DNA from: Agapanthus africanus
Taxonomy: Eukaryota > Streptophyta > Magnoliopsida > Asparagales > Amaryllidaceae
Assembly (NCBI GenBank): GCA_030015575.1
Contig: JASDDO010000024.1
Coordinates: forward strand, 41,688,114 to 41,752,113
Direction of reading: 5' to 3'
Length of the DNA: 64,000 nt
Shown here: positions 7,750 to 18,688 of the stretch, one piece after another
Position numbering within the stretch: position 1 is the stretch's first letter
How the letters are laid out: each line of letters opens with the position of its first letter
Translations under genes and position numbers: made by a program
Notes under the pieces: generated by a model
What the model saw: only the letters and a program-made list of their open reading frames with translations
Databases searched by the model: none
Told to the model about the DNA's origin: nothing

Positions 7750-10494
7750 TGTCATGCCCCGCTTCCCAGTATACGGGCAGAGGACGCGACGAGGCCGCTA
7801 CGTATTTACTCTGAAATAAATACGCTAAGCGTATCTAAGCAATATAAAAGTAAGCACAAGAGACAAGAGATATAAACTGAACAACAACTTTATTTATTAA
7901 CATTCTTTTGTACAATATATGAAAAGTAAATACAACTGAATAAAAAGCAATGCTTAAACAATGGCATAACAGGAACTAAAAAGTACTGAATGGAAAGTGT
8001 ACAATGACCAGAGCTCGGGGTCTTCACTGAACTGGTCCAAGTCTTCAGCAGTGGGCTTGTTCTCTGACGGATCCAAAATACCTGACGACATTCAAAGAAG
8101 AAAGAAATAGAATGTCGTCGGCGAACAGGTCGCTCGGTAAGTCCCAAAGATAAGGGAGAAATAGACAGAGAGTGAGAGAGAGAGAGTAGCTTTTAATGTT
8201 GTATTATATTGTTGTAATGTTGTATTAACGCTGTTGTTTGTAGCTTGGTACAGAAGAATGCCAGTGTATACAAGAGGGGTCTCTATATGCTAGAGACCAG
8301 GGCAAACGGAATATAGAGTACAAGGCTCTGTTAGAAGGCCCGGAATAACGGAAATTGGATTCATGTTAGGTGTCTTAAATCTTGCAGTCTCGTGCCACTT
8401 TTAACACCTCCCGTACCAGTCTACCTCTTAAACCCCGTAGTATTTTAATTGTATTGTATTGTAAACTGTATAGATTGTATAATTGGATGACTGACCGAAA
8501 CCATGATATCTGTAACGGATGTAACCGTAGAATCATGTAAATGGATGTAAACTAGAGATCATGTAAATGGAATGTATATCCATGGTTCGGTTCGGTCAAG
8601 TTGTATAAATTGATAATTGGATTTATGGATTCATGTTGAATTGTAATATTGTAGATTGTAGATTGTAGATTGTAGATTTTACTTGAATCATATTCAAGTC
8701 AGATTATAATGGGACTCAAACTGAGTCAGACAATTAGAAAAGTAAATTGAAGTCCTGATTGTTTTGATGTTATCGGTAACCGCTGCACATGTGCGGCAGG
8801 ATTTGTGTCTTTTTCAAAGACGATTACCGTATTGATAACATCGTTGTTAAGTTGTCTACCTTAGATAGGCAAGCACCCACTTCTCCGGCTCCTTGAGGCT
8901 CAAGAGATTGATCCCGCTTAAACCTATATTTACTAGGGTCCTTATGGTAAATTATAGAACTTGAGAGGGTTTATGTAAAAATACTTTTATATGCTTTTCA
9001 AAACACACCCCAAGTATTTATTATTCGTCTTTAAAGTTGTAATGAATGTAGAATTTATATTGTGATATTTCTAGTGAAAATATCCTAATTTCATAAATAA
9101 ATGTATTTATTGGTAATATTGGTTTTGTATGGAATTCATTGTATTTTAGTGTAAAATGACTCTTGTGACATTTTTAGAAAAAGTGGAATATTTGTAATAA
9201 TTCAAAATAGATATTTTTATGTTATATATACATATATTTATAAGAAAATAATTTTAGTATATATATAATATTCTAGAAATCTCGTTTTCTTAAGATGTCG
9301 TATTTTAAATCTTTCGAGACCGAATGCTCCTTGTGGAGGTCTGCATCTCGCACTACTAAGCCCGAGAATGTGCGATAATCCGCACCATCCCGAACGGGTT
9401 CCCCAAAATGGGTTGTAACGGCGCTTTGCAAACATTTGTATAAATACTAATCATTAAGGAAAAACGGTTTTATTAATTATGGTATTTATTTGTAAAGATG
9501 TCGATTTCCCGTATTCTATGTTCTAGGGTCTCCTAAGTCAACTAGACTGCTCCTAACTGGTCCAAAGCGACAAGTTGTGAGATATCTCTCAAATCGCCTC
9601 TTCACCGCCAATTGTGGCTAGGTAAGTACAAGTGAAGAAAGGAGGGATCCGCTCACGAATCACCGTGAGACGGGCCTTTTAAAGTTACCTTTCTCACTTG
9701 TCTATCCCAGGCACCACAAAGTCAGGTTTAGATAAACGACTGAATGCCCACAACCTTCCTCTGTCCTAATGAGTGCGACAGCCCTTAATTGGCTGAGTCT
9801 AGATATTTTTATTATCAACTCAAAGGTTATTTATTTGTAATGATGTATCAATACTAAATCTTTTAGAAATGGTTTTATTAAGTAAAGGGTATTTAAATGA
9901 AAATGTTTGTTTTCCCGTATTCTAAATTCTCGAGGGTATCGTGTTATGTTGCATATGAGTGTGTGAGGAGGTAGGTCATTATCTCGTGGTCTACTTAAAG
10001 GTATAGCAAGTTTAATGAAGTTAAATGTATAATTGAAATAATTTGGTATTTAAATGAAAAATACGATAAAGTGAAATAGCCATCATTTTATGAAATGAAA
10101 CTTGATCAATTTGGTTGATTAGTGTTTAATAGTCAACATGAGGGAGTTTAAGCATAATTGTATTAACGAGAAGTGAAGTTTTATAAGAAAACCGAATCGA
10201 AAATCGGATTTGTTCCGATTCCGTCGGGTTTTGTAAATCCGTATTTTTTTTGAATAGAAAAGAAAGATAGAAATGGGACTTACGGGTTTTGGACAACTAG
10301 AAGAAAGAGATAGAACGGGAGGAGTCGCCGGTGCGTCACTTTGTTGCTGGGAGCTTCTAGAATGATCGTCGGAAGTTCGCCGGGAATTTTGCCGTAGCTT
10401 CGCTTCGTGCTCGTTTTCAAAGTACACAAGTTTTCTTGAGAATTTTTTAGAATTGGCTCAGAGTTTGGGGTGAGAGGGTAAAGGGTAGGGGTGG

Positions 10495-10502
10495 TATTTA
10501 TA
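10495..10502 (-). promoter_or_regulatory. TATA box in A2 5' LTR
   Basis: TATAAATA on the minus strand at the same LTR position as in the other A copies. Confidence 0.6.
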
Positions 10503-10861
10503 GGATTAGGATAGGTGAAGAGTTTAAATTTAAAAAATGTAAAAATATATTAAAATTCATTAAAATATGGAGTAAATGGGGATTTCAAAGGTCTCTGGAA
10601 CCGATCTGAGAAAATGAAGTGTGCAGGAGAGTAGGGGAGAGGAAGAGACACCTTTTTGTTGTTGACGACTCGGCCGTCCGGCCGAGTCCGGCCGGCTGCG
10701 CCGGCCCGAGTCGAGGGTCAGGGAGGTCGGGGTCTCGAGGTATAGGTTCTGGTACTTTCGGTTTTATGGGTGTAGTGGGAAAATATGGAGTTATCACGTG
10801 TTAACTGTTGGGCTTCTATAAAATTTAAAACAAAATAAATATTAAAAATAATGTGGGGCAT

Positions 10862-10916
10862 GGGATTTGAACTCTGGTGGCTTGGTTCAGCAATGCAAGG
10901 TATTACCAATGAGCTA
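10862..10916 (-). repeat. tRNA-like segment in A2 5' LTR
   Basis: Minus strand A-box-like TAGCTCATTGG (10906-10916) and B-box-like AGTTCAAATCCC (10862-10873). Partner of the segment at 7187-7241. Confidence 0.6.
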
Positions 10917-11042
10917 CAAGCTCTTTCTTGTAATTAAATTGCTGATTAAATACTTAAGTCTTGTGCTCAGGCAATAAATACCCCTTTATGGATTTTTGAA
11001 TTTTTTTTAAAAAACTTGTATAGGAAATTTAGGGTCGTTACA

Positions 11043-11107
11043 GATGATAAACATAATGCAGTAAGTGTAGAATAATGACGCGAGCATGAAATAACCGGTA
11101 CATGTAA
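11043..11107. other. short spacer between A2 and A3
   Basis: Sixty-five AT-rich bases between the outer end of A2 and the start of the A3 LTR. No gene or clear repeat seen. The five bases next to A2 (gatga) would be one half of its target duplication; the other half is not found. Confidence 0.4.
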
Positions 11108-13480
11108 TGTCACGCCCCGCTTCCCGGTGTACGAAAAGGGGACGCGACGGGCACGCGACGTATTTACTCCGAAGTAAACACGCTAAGCGTATCTAAGCAA
11201 TATAAGTAAAATGCACAAGAGACAAAATATATCAGCAACTTTATTCATTAACATTCTTTTACAGTATATAGAAAAGTAAATACAAGGAATGGAAAGCGAT
11301 GTCTAAACAATGGCATAACTGAAATAAAAAAAAAATGTACAAGTGAAGCCTAGTGATCGTGCTGCTCAGTGGTCTGCTCCAAATGCTTCTGGTTAGTCTC
11401 GTGCTCCTCAGAGTCGGGCCATCCTGACGACATTTCAAAGAAAGAATAGAAATAGGAATGTCGTCAGCGAACAATCGCTCGGTAAGTCCCAAAGAAAGAG
11501 GGAGAAGAATAGACAGGAAGGAAAATATATCTATTATAATGTTTGATTGTTATGTGGACGTAGTTGTTTGTAGCTTGGTACAGAAGATGCCAGTGTATAT
11601 GAGAGGAGTCCCACTTACACCGGAGACTTTGGTAACCCGTAGTACAAGGCTCCGTCGATAATACCACGGAACAACGGCATGGATGTAATTACGTCTTAAG
11701 TGACCACCTCGTGCCACCTTTAACATATTTCGTACCAGTCTAACCCTTAAACCCCGTAGTGTTTTGATTGTATTGTTATATTGTATTGTTTAGATTGTAT
11801 AGTTGGATGACTGACCAAAACCATGATATCAGTAAACGGATGTAACTGTATAATCATGTAAATGGAATATCTGGAGAATCATGTAAATGATGTATATCCA
11901 TGGTTCGGTTCAGTCAATGTAGATTGAATGTATTGAATAGATTGAATATAAGGATTCATGTTGAATCAGAATATTCTAGATTGTAAATTGTAGATTATAG
12001 ATTGTAAATTGTACATGAATCATATTCAAGTCAGATTATAATGAGACTCAAACTGAGTCAGACAATTAGAAAAGTAAATTGAAGTCCTGATTGTTTTGAT
12101 ATTATCGGTAACCGCTGCACATGGGCGGCAGGATTTGTGTCTTTTTCAAAGACGATTACCGTATTGATAACACCGTTGTTAAGTTGTCTACCTTAAATAG
12201 GCAAGCACCCACTTCTCCGGCTCCCTGAGGCTCAAGAGATTGGTGCCGCTTAAACCTATATTTACTAGGGTCCTTAGGGTAATTTATAAAACTTGAGCGG
12301 GTTTTATGTAAAAATACTCTTGTATAGTTTTCAAAATACACCCCAAGTATTTATTAATCGTTTTTAGAGTTGTAATGAATGTAGATTTTATATTGTGATA
12401 TTTCTAGTGAAAATATCCTATTTTCATAATAACTGGTATTTATTTGTAATATTAGTTTTGCATGAAATTCATGGTATTTTAAGGTAAATTGATTCTTGTG
12501 ATTTTTAGAAAAAGGTGGAATATTTATATCATAACAAAATAGGTATTTTAATAATAAATATACATATATTTATACAAAAATAATCTTAATATATATTTTA
12601 TATTCTAAAAATATCATTTTCTTAAGATGTCGTATTTTAAATCTTTCGAGACCGAATGCTCCTTGCGGAGGTCTGAATCTCGCACTACTAAGCCGAGGAT
12701 GTGCGATAATCCGTACCATCCCGAACGGGTTTCCCAAAATGGGTTGTAGCAGCGCTTTGCAAAGATTTGTATAAATACTAAATCCTTTAGAAAACAGTTT
12801 TATTAAGTAAATGGTATTTAAACGTAAAAGTGCAATAAAAGTTACATAGCATGGTATTTGTTGTGAAATACCCAAATTAGCAAAACATATGATTTTACAG
12901 GTTTATCATTAATTTTACCAATATATACAAATTTACTATAATTTTTCCATGTTTAATATTAAGGAACTAATTATCGATAACCTTTATTTATCACTATAGA
13001 ATAATTACATTTATTCCTGCAAAAGTTGTCCCGGTCATGATAGTTGTTTTAAGACTTAGTTCCATATGTCCAAGCATGAATCCCGGGTTGTTCGTTACCC
13101 CGTGATTTTATCGAGAAGGATAACTGCTAAAAGTGCATTATATTATTATAGTTTAATATCGTTTTTAATCGTCAAAACTCGTAAAATAGATAATACAGTG
13201 CAAATATCATAATAAAGTTTTGGAATTTTTTTCACAGATAGATATTGTTAATATGAACATAACAAGAGGTCAAGTGTTAAGAGATATTACCTGAAATGAT
13301 CTAGAAAAATGAAAATCGGCGAACGTCGGGTTGCACAAGAAACGGTATATCATGAATCATAAAATTATTCTGCCTTTAAGACTTGTTCCAAAGTGTAGAG
13401 GCCTCAAATAGGAAGATCTGAAAATTTTTGGGATTTTTGTGTTGAACAGATATTTTGTGGTGAATTTTAGAAGTTCAGGA

Positions 13481-13489
13481 CTATTTATA
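13481..13489 (-). promoter_or_regulatory. TATA box in A3 LTR
   Basis: TATAAATAG on the minus strand, preceded by 'cagaaatccc' and followed by an AC-rich leader, the usual setting of the Pol II start in these LTRs. Confidence 0.55.
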
Positions 13490-13511
13490 GGGATTTCTGA
13501 GATTAAAAAAC

Positions 13512-13542
13512 TATTTATTTATTTATTTATTTATTTATTTAT
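13512..13542. repeat. (ATTT)n microsatellite
   Basis: About seven tandem TTTA units immediately before the B element boundary. Confidence 0.9.
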
Positions 13543-13554
13543 AGCTACAGTAGC

Positions 13555-14610
13555 TGTACTACCCAGCCCCCTTTTATACCAATATCTGTATTTTTTTTAC
13601 TTTTGAATTTTATTTATTTTTATCTATAATTTTACTTCTTCTAAACCCCTAGCACCATTCCTCAGCCTATTTTTCTTTTAAAAATTAAACTTCATCTCTC
13701 CTTCAGCCCACTCCCCCTATTTTCTTTTCTCAATTTTTCTCAGCCCGGCCCTTTCATTTTCTTTCCTTATTATTTATGTTCCGGCCCAGCCCACTCCAAC
13801 TCGCCTTCAACCCGACCCGACCCGCTTCGCCCCTATCCCTTCTCCCCCAACGGCTCCTTCCCTCTTTCACGCCCACGCGATCCGCGATCTCTGCCGCTTC
13901 CGTCACCAACGCTCGCGGCCATGACGCCCACGCTCGCGCGCCGTTACCCCCACGACGCGCCCCCTCGCGGTCCACTCAACGCGCACCCCTCGTCTCCCAT
14001 ATCTCATTCACATCCCCTCTCTCCTCTCCCCCACCAAGCTTGCCACCACTGAACCCGACCCCCTCGCCTCTTCGTCGGCCACTACTCCAAACATCGCATC
14101 CGTCTCGCCTTCTCCTCGCTACACCTCCATTGCCTGCCCCCTTGTCTCCAACATCAAAGCTCCGGCCATACCCTCCAGCTCCATAGCTAATCGCCCCATC
14201 TTCATCAATCCAACCCAAGCGCCCATCATCGCCGCAGCCACCTCTGCATCACCATCACCGCCGACCATCCTCTATCGACCACGGCTCCCTACGCTACCCC
14301 CTTCGCCTCCAGCCGTCACCAAACTCCCCTGCACACCCAACCCCCTGCACACCCGAGCTCGAGCCCCTGCGCCCTCTCGCCGGCGAGCCCCCACTGCATC
14401 TCGTCGACTCTCCCGCACCATCGTCGACCGCATCATCATCATCATCGTCGTCGTCGTCGTCGCCATCATCTCTCTCTCCCTCTAATCCCCTCTCTCTCTA
14501 CCTCTCTGCTTCTCTCCCTCTCTCTCTCTCTACATCTCTCTCTCTATCTCCCATCTCTCTCTCTGTGTCTCTCTCCCTCCCTCTAAATCCCGCTCTCTCT
14601 CTTTGTCTAA

Positions 14611-14641
<31 letters not shown>

Positions 14642-17047
14642 ACTCTCTATGTTTCCCTCTCTCTCTCTCTCTCTCTCTACACTTCTCTCTCTCTCTCTCC
14701 CCCCTCTGCAACTTCTCTCTCCCTCTCGTCTCGTCACACCCAATGCCCTAGCCGCAACAGCCGTCACCAAGATCGAGCCAAGCCCAAGCCTAGCCGAGAC
14801 TCGTCGTGTGCTTGCTACTCCGTGCCCGTGCCGTGTCACTACTGTCTTCGCTGTCGTGCCATCAATTCATCGGCAGGCAAGTATTTTACTTGCTACATGC
14901 TAATATATTCGTGTTACAAACTTAGATCGTATAGATTACAAATTTACATTTTCGATAAATTATAGGACGCAAGTGTTCGATGCATGATCTCAATGGATTT
15001 CCTCATTTAAATTGACGGAACATGAGGGCATTTGCTGGCCCATGTGATTTTGAATATTATGTATAAATTTCACTGGATAATACGACTGTTAGTGACTATA
15101 ACGAATAACCACAAGTATACCCATAAAACTAGAAATTTCTCGTATCTGAAAATGGTTAAAATCACCGTAAATTATGTACATACTGGAATGATGCGTTCGA
15201 GGGCTTAAATCGAAGCAGACTCGACGAACTATAACCCTGTGCAAGTTTTTCATGGTTTCTGTACTTAAATTGTGACAATATTTAGATCGGAGTGCGACTC
15301 TGGACTGCAGTCCAGAGCGACTCTAATTATTATTTACTGTCCCATAATGCGTGCCACCTTATTTCCTGAACTCGTATGTTGCGGAACTCTACTGTTTATT
15401 AAAGGTGAATCTGTTAGCTAGATAACACAAGTGGTTTCATCCTGTTTCGTCTCTATTTAATCTGTAATTTAAAAGGATCGGGATGTATAACAGTCCCAAC
15501 AGAATCATTATTGACATACTAGTATTGAACAGTGTATAACTCCTGACGTACAGAGGCGATTTAGAATCCGTCAATTGCGTTGAAAACCTTATTTAAAACC
15601 CTAGATTTCATTCAACTATAGCATTGCTAAATTCTGATCCCAACTGGGATTAAAATGCATTGCGAAACGGACTTCCGATTCTGAAACCGGATTTCCAGCC
15701 GTGAACGCTTAAAATGTAATGGCCATAACTAGTGATTCTGAAACCCGATTGACGTGAAACTAAATTCGCTGGATAGATAATCAAACATACTATTTGTTCC
15801 CCGTTCATTGTTTCGCTAAACTGTACACGTATGATTTCTGATAAATTATGCAAGTGGTAGAATACTGATTTACGACATCTTAATCATGCTTTACATACTG
15901 TTTCCTCATCATATCATACTTAGGTCACTGCATTGATAACCTAGTGATCATGTGCATTACCCAGTGTTAGGTATTAGTAATGATTGTGGCAAGTACGTCA
16001 GTGTTCGTGCATGAGTGAATAAGTGAAAGTGACACGTACTTGTACACAATCAGTGAACCCTTTTATTCTATTGCATTGTCGACGTCTGTGGGACGCGTGT
16101 ACGTGTGACTATAAGTGGTATGGGACACTTATGGAAGCTCTTGCATGGGTGTCACAGATAAGGCACCAGACACTGCCATTTATCTTGGGTATTAGTCGGG
16201 ACGTGCTTGATGGAGATCCTGTCTCCAGTTCTCGCGCAGACTTGTCATGGACCGACTGGTATTTGAGGTTATGGTTAGCGTTTGATGTAGACCGCGGGGT
16301 GTGGGGTAGTCTGAGTGTGAGTTCAACAGAATCTCGGGAGTCCCATGTCGGCTTATATATATGGAGATATATGGAGATTTACAGGGTACATGATTATTAC
16401 CGTGAGTTACATTTTGGGCCTGTGGTCCCTTGCCCTTGGGTCCTACCCTTGGGTGGAGGACACTCGCGAGTGGTTGACTCTCACACTTGGACTGACGATA
16501 GGCTTAGTGATCTGTACAGTGAGACTTAGAGACTGATAGGGATAATGGCATTGATATACATTTCTTACTGTGTTGACATACCTGGCATACTATATTACTG
16601 CTTTACTGTTCACCTGATCTACTAGACACTGCATTGGTTACTCCGTGTCCATATATTTACTGTATTGGTTTACTGTTACACATCTATTATCACTGTTCGA
16701 GTTGCCACTTGCGTCTATATATATATTTTGCTATTGTGTCACTCTGACGACCTGAGTATGCATGCTCAGAGTGAGGAGTGGATCTAGCCTGGACCAGGAC
16801 TAGACGTACATCGCGGACATTCTGATCAGCTATCCAGGGTTATACTCTTTTTACCTCCATCTGGTCAGTTCTTTGTATTTGTTTTGTTTCAGTTACTGCA
16901 TTTCTCATTGCCTGCGCATTGTTTACTGTTTACCACGTAAAGCTAGAAGCCGAAGTGTGACTACGGCAGGATAATTCCTTGACCGTAGGAGCATGGCTGG
17001 CCTTGTCAACCCCTCGTATTCCATATTTTGGGAAGCGGGGCGTGACA
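13555..17047 (+). repeat. 5' LTR of B (3493 bp)
   Basis: Starts TGTACTACCCAGCC and ends GGGAAGCGGGGCGTGACA. From about 13780 to 14460 it is GC- and C-rich with long but low-complexity open frames. This passes into a CT microsatellite, then about 2.2 kb of ordinary sequence. A hairpin CACTCTGA...TCAGAGTG lies at 16739-16773, about 275 bases from the LTR end, in the same relative place as the CTGACGAC hairpin of A-family LTRs. Confidence 0.85.
14466..14712. repeat. CT-rich microsatellite tract in B 5' LTR
   Basis: Long impure (CT)n/(CTCC)n tract. The matching tract in the 3' LTR is at about 20812-21057. Apparent serine/leucine-rich frames over it are artefacts of the repeat. Confidence 0.85.
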
Positions 17048-17056
17048 TGGTTTAGT

Positions 17057-17076
17057 TGGTATCAGAGCCAGGTTTT
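17057..17076 (+). promoter_or_regulatory. primer-binding site of B
   Basis: TGGTATCAGAGCC begins nine bases after the LTR end. This is the common plant site complementary to the 3' end of initiator methionine tRNA, used to prime minus-strand DNA synthesis. Confidence 0.8.
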
Positions 17077-17419
17077 GCTTCGATTGGGATTGCAGTTTTC
17101 CGTGTATAGCTTGACAATCTAAGACATCCCTCGGTCTAGGTTGTAAACTTGTTATTCTTGATCCATATTCACATAGTGTGTTCTGCTATCCATTCGCTAG
17201 GGTTTCGGGTGACTTGGCAAAGTTACGTGGTTGTAATTGTGAACTACATCATAGTTACACTACCGTACACTGTTTAAGTGACTTAGAGTCATACAGTTGA
17301 TTTCCACTTGTAATGAATTTCATCACATCTGATATTCTTGAATCCTTGCCCAATCCGTATTATATTTTGATTCTTATAGCTTGTGCCTTATATCGTCCTC
17401 AAAATTATTGTTCAGGATC

Positions 17420-17833
17420 ATGTCGTCCAACGACTCTTTCTCTATCTCCACTCCCCAGGATCAGACCGTTGAGATTCTGAGTGTACTGCAAGGTCTGAAG
17501 GAAGCCCAGGAGCGAACAAACGACTTGTTAGCTGAAGGACTGAGAAGGCAGGTGAATCAGGCACCAGCGGGAGTCTCCAATCGTAAAGGGATCCCTGTTA
17601 GACGAGGAAAAGAGAAAAAGATGAAGCGCCAATTTGTTTCCCCGCGACAGAAACAGCAGAAGACCCAATGTTGTGGGTACTGTAAGAGGCCAGGACATCT
17701 TCAGAGGGATTGTCGCCGCGCCCAAAGGAAATGTCTGATTTGCGGATCCTGCGAACATCTCATCAACGATTGCCCAAAAAGGAAGGAGCTACAAGGGGGA
17801 GACTCGTCCACACTCTTCACTTCTGCCAAGTGA
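17420..17833 (+). CDS. small gag-like protein with two CCHC zinc knuckles (B)
   Basis: About 137 residues from the first ATG (MSSNDSFSIS). Residues 1-45 are a polar, coiled-coil-like N-terminus resembling the start of the A1 gag. Residues about 55-80 are strongly basic (RRGKEKKMKRQ). Two knuckles follow, CGYCKRPGHLQRDC and CLICGSCEHLINDC, at about 86-118. A1 gag has the same knuckle pair (CFYCKRDGHLWKDC, CLICGASNHGIGTC). The usual capsid domain is not seen between the N-terminus and the knuckles, so this is a minimal nucleic-acid-binding protein rather than a standard gag. A nucleocapsid-like RNA-binding role is inferred from the knuckles only. Confidence 0.7.
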   Translation: MSSNDSFSISTPQDQTVEILSVLQGLKEAQERTNDLLAEGLRRQVNQAPAGVSNRKGIPVRRGKEKKMKRQFVSPRQKQQKTQCCGYCKRPGHLQRDCRRAQRKCLICGSCEHLINDCPKRKELQGGDSSTLFTSAK

Positions 17834-18217
17834 TGATTATTGCATAGTTCGAACTTCGAGGATAAGGCAGACCCAGCGCAGGATTCAACTCGCGTGACGA
17901 GAATGCAGCGGTCTAGTAGTCAAAGAAGAATTTTCATGTTTTCTACTTTCAGTAGTAATGTTGTCATCCTCTTATAAACATTTCTTTTCGTTTGAAATCT
18001 TGTATACGTCGAACTTTTAGTTGAATGCAATAAAAAACTTTGAATCGTAATATATGTATCACTCTCTTGCTTTCCCCTTATTTATACTATTCATTACCAC
18101 AACATTTTAATTCTGATTTTTCAGTTCCTGCCCACCGTATATTTTCCTATACTCCGTACCCTTAGCTATTTTCTTGATGTGTTCCACTGTCTAATCATGA
18201 CTCTTTCCTTTCAGGCC

Positions 18218-18688
18218 ATGGCCCACCCTAGAGCAGCGCCGCATCTAGATGAGGATGCACAGTCATGCGTTTCCTTAGACCGCACACTGATGAGTTCTGA
18301 CGATGAGATCAACGGTCCCCAGGTCATTTTCGGAAACAGCGATTCCGAGGACGAAGGAGCAGCCGCCCCAGAGTTTGACATGATAGGCGTTTCCGACGAA
18401 GAGGAAGGAGACCTTGAAGAGAACCCGATAGAGGAAGATCCCGAGGAAGACCCGATAGAGGAAGATCCCGAGGAAGAAAATCACATGGAAGAGAATCCAA
18501 AAGAAGAGAATCACATGGAAGCAGACCTCGATGAAGAAGCTCCAGCCGAGGAAGAAGCACCAGAAGAACAAGACCCTGGGGTGGAAGAACTCCCAATGGC
18601 GGTCCCTGCGAGGCGCTATGGAAATGGACGCCCCTACCTGAGCGCGCGAGCCTACCGCAACCAGCTGAACCTCCACAACCGCGACTGA
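18218..18688 (+). CDS. glutamate-rich acidic protein of B, unknown function
   Basis: About 156 residues from the ATG that gives MAHPRAAPHLDE. The frame is open a little further upstream, with another ATG at 18197. The middle (about 50-130) is dominated by Glu, Asp and Pro in imperfect repeats such as EEDPEEDPIEEDPEE and ENHMEENPKEENHMEA. The last 25 residues turn basic and aromatic (ARRYGNGRPYLSARAYRNQL). No signal peptide or membrane segment. I do not recognise a family. It lies 385 bases after the zinc-knuckle frame on the same strand. It could be an accessory element protein, a remnant of another gag part, or a captured host segment. The 'tttcag' just before MAHP looks like a splice acceptor. 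Confidence 0.55.
   Translation: MAHPRAAPHLDEDAQSCVSLDRTLMSSDDEINGPQVIFGNSDSEDEGAAAPEFDMIGVSDEEEGDLEENPIEEDPEEDPIEEDPEEENHMEENPKEENHMEADLDEEAPAEEEAPEEQDPGVEELPMAVPARRYGNGRPYLSARAYRNQLNLHNRD

Larger units (their letters stand above)
6369..11042 (-). mobile_element. A2: A-family non-autonomous LTR element
   Basis: Minus-strand order: 5' LTR (7750-11042), interior of only 381 bases (7369-7749), 3' LTR portion (6369-7368). The interior starts with the same leader as A1 (ggttttgttggtggcccatg) and ends with the hairpin and polypurine tract aaggagggtagaa. No open frame of note is present. It is a large-LTR, geneless element that would depend on proteins from a relative. It looks broken at its left end, where the 3' LTR is replaced by an oppositely oriented fragment. 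Confidence 0.75.
7750..11042 (-). repeat. 5' LTR of A2 (3293 bp)
   Basis: In plus coordinates it starts TGTCATGCCCCGCTTCCC and ends TCGTTACA. It holds the R-region hairpin (8081-8120), a tRNA-like segment (10862-10916) and a TATA box (10495-10502, minus). It is about 0.4 kb longer than the A1 LTRs because of an extra block around 9530-9945 that is flanked by two similar ~90-base stretches (9443-9530 and 9852-9945). Confidence 0.8.
11108..13554 (-). repeat. A3: A-type LTR, minus strand, cut by B
   Basis: Starts TGTCACGCCCCGCTTCCC (plus) and follows the A2 LTR closely to about 12800: R hairpin near 11431-11469, the same 'gattaccgtattgataaca' stretch near 12155, and the same 'gaccgaatgctcc' stretch near 12650. 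Beyond that it is a different subfamily version with its own TATA box at 13481-13489 (minus). It stops where B begins at 13555. No interior of its own is visible, so it may be a solo LTR or part of a longer element. Confidence 0.7.

Noticed and set aside
13776-14903. Pro/Ser-rich and Ser/Leu-rich frames in B LTRs (also 20122-21237)
   Set aside because: Produced by C-rich and CT microsatellite sequence. Frames are not equal in the two LTRs.
16023-16529. 168-residue open frame in the B 5' LTR, also open at 38758-39264 in the 3' LTR and partly in B'
   Set aside because: It lacks an early ATG. Against the older B' copy the similarity moves between reading frames along the alignment, which is how non-coding sequence drifts. 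The B LTR pair alone is too young to be informative.
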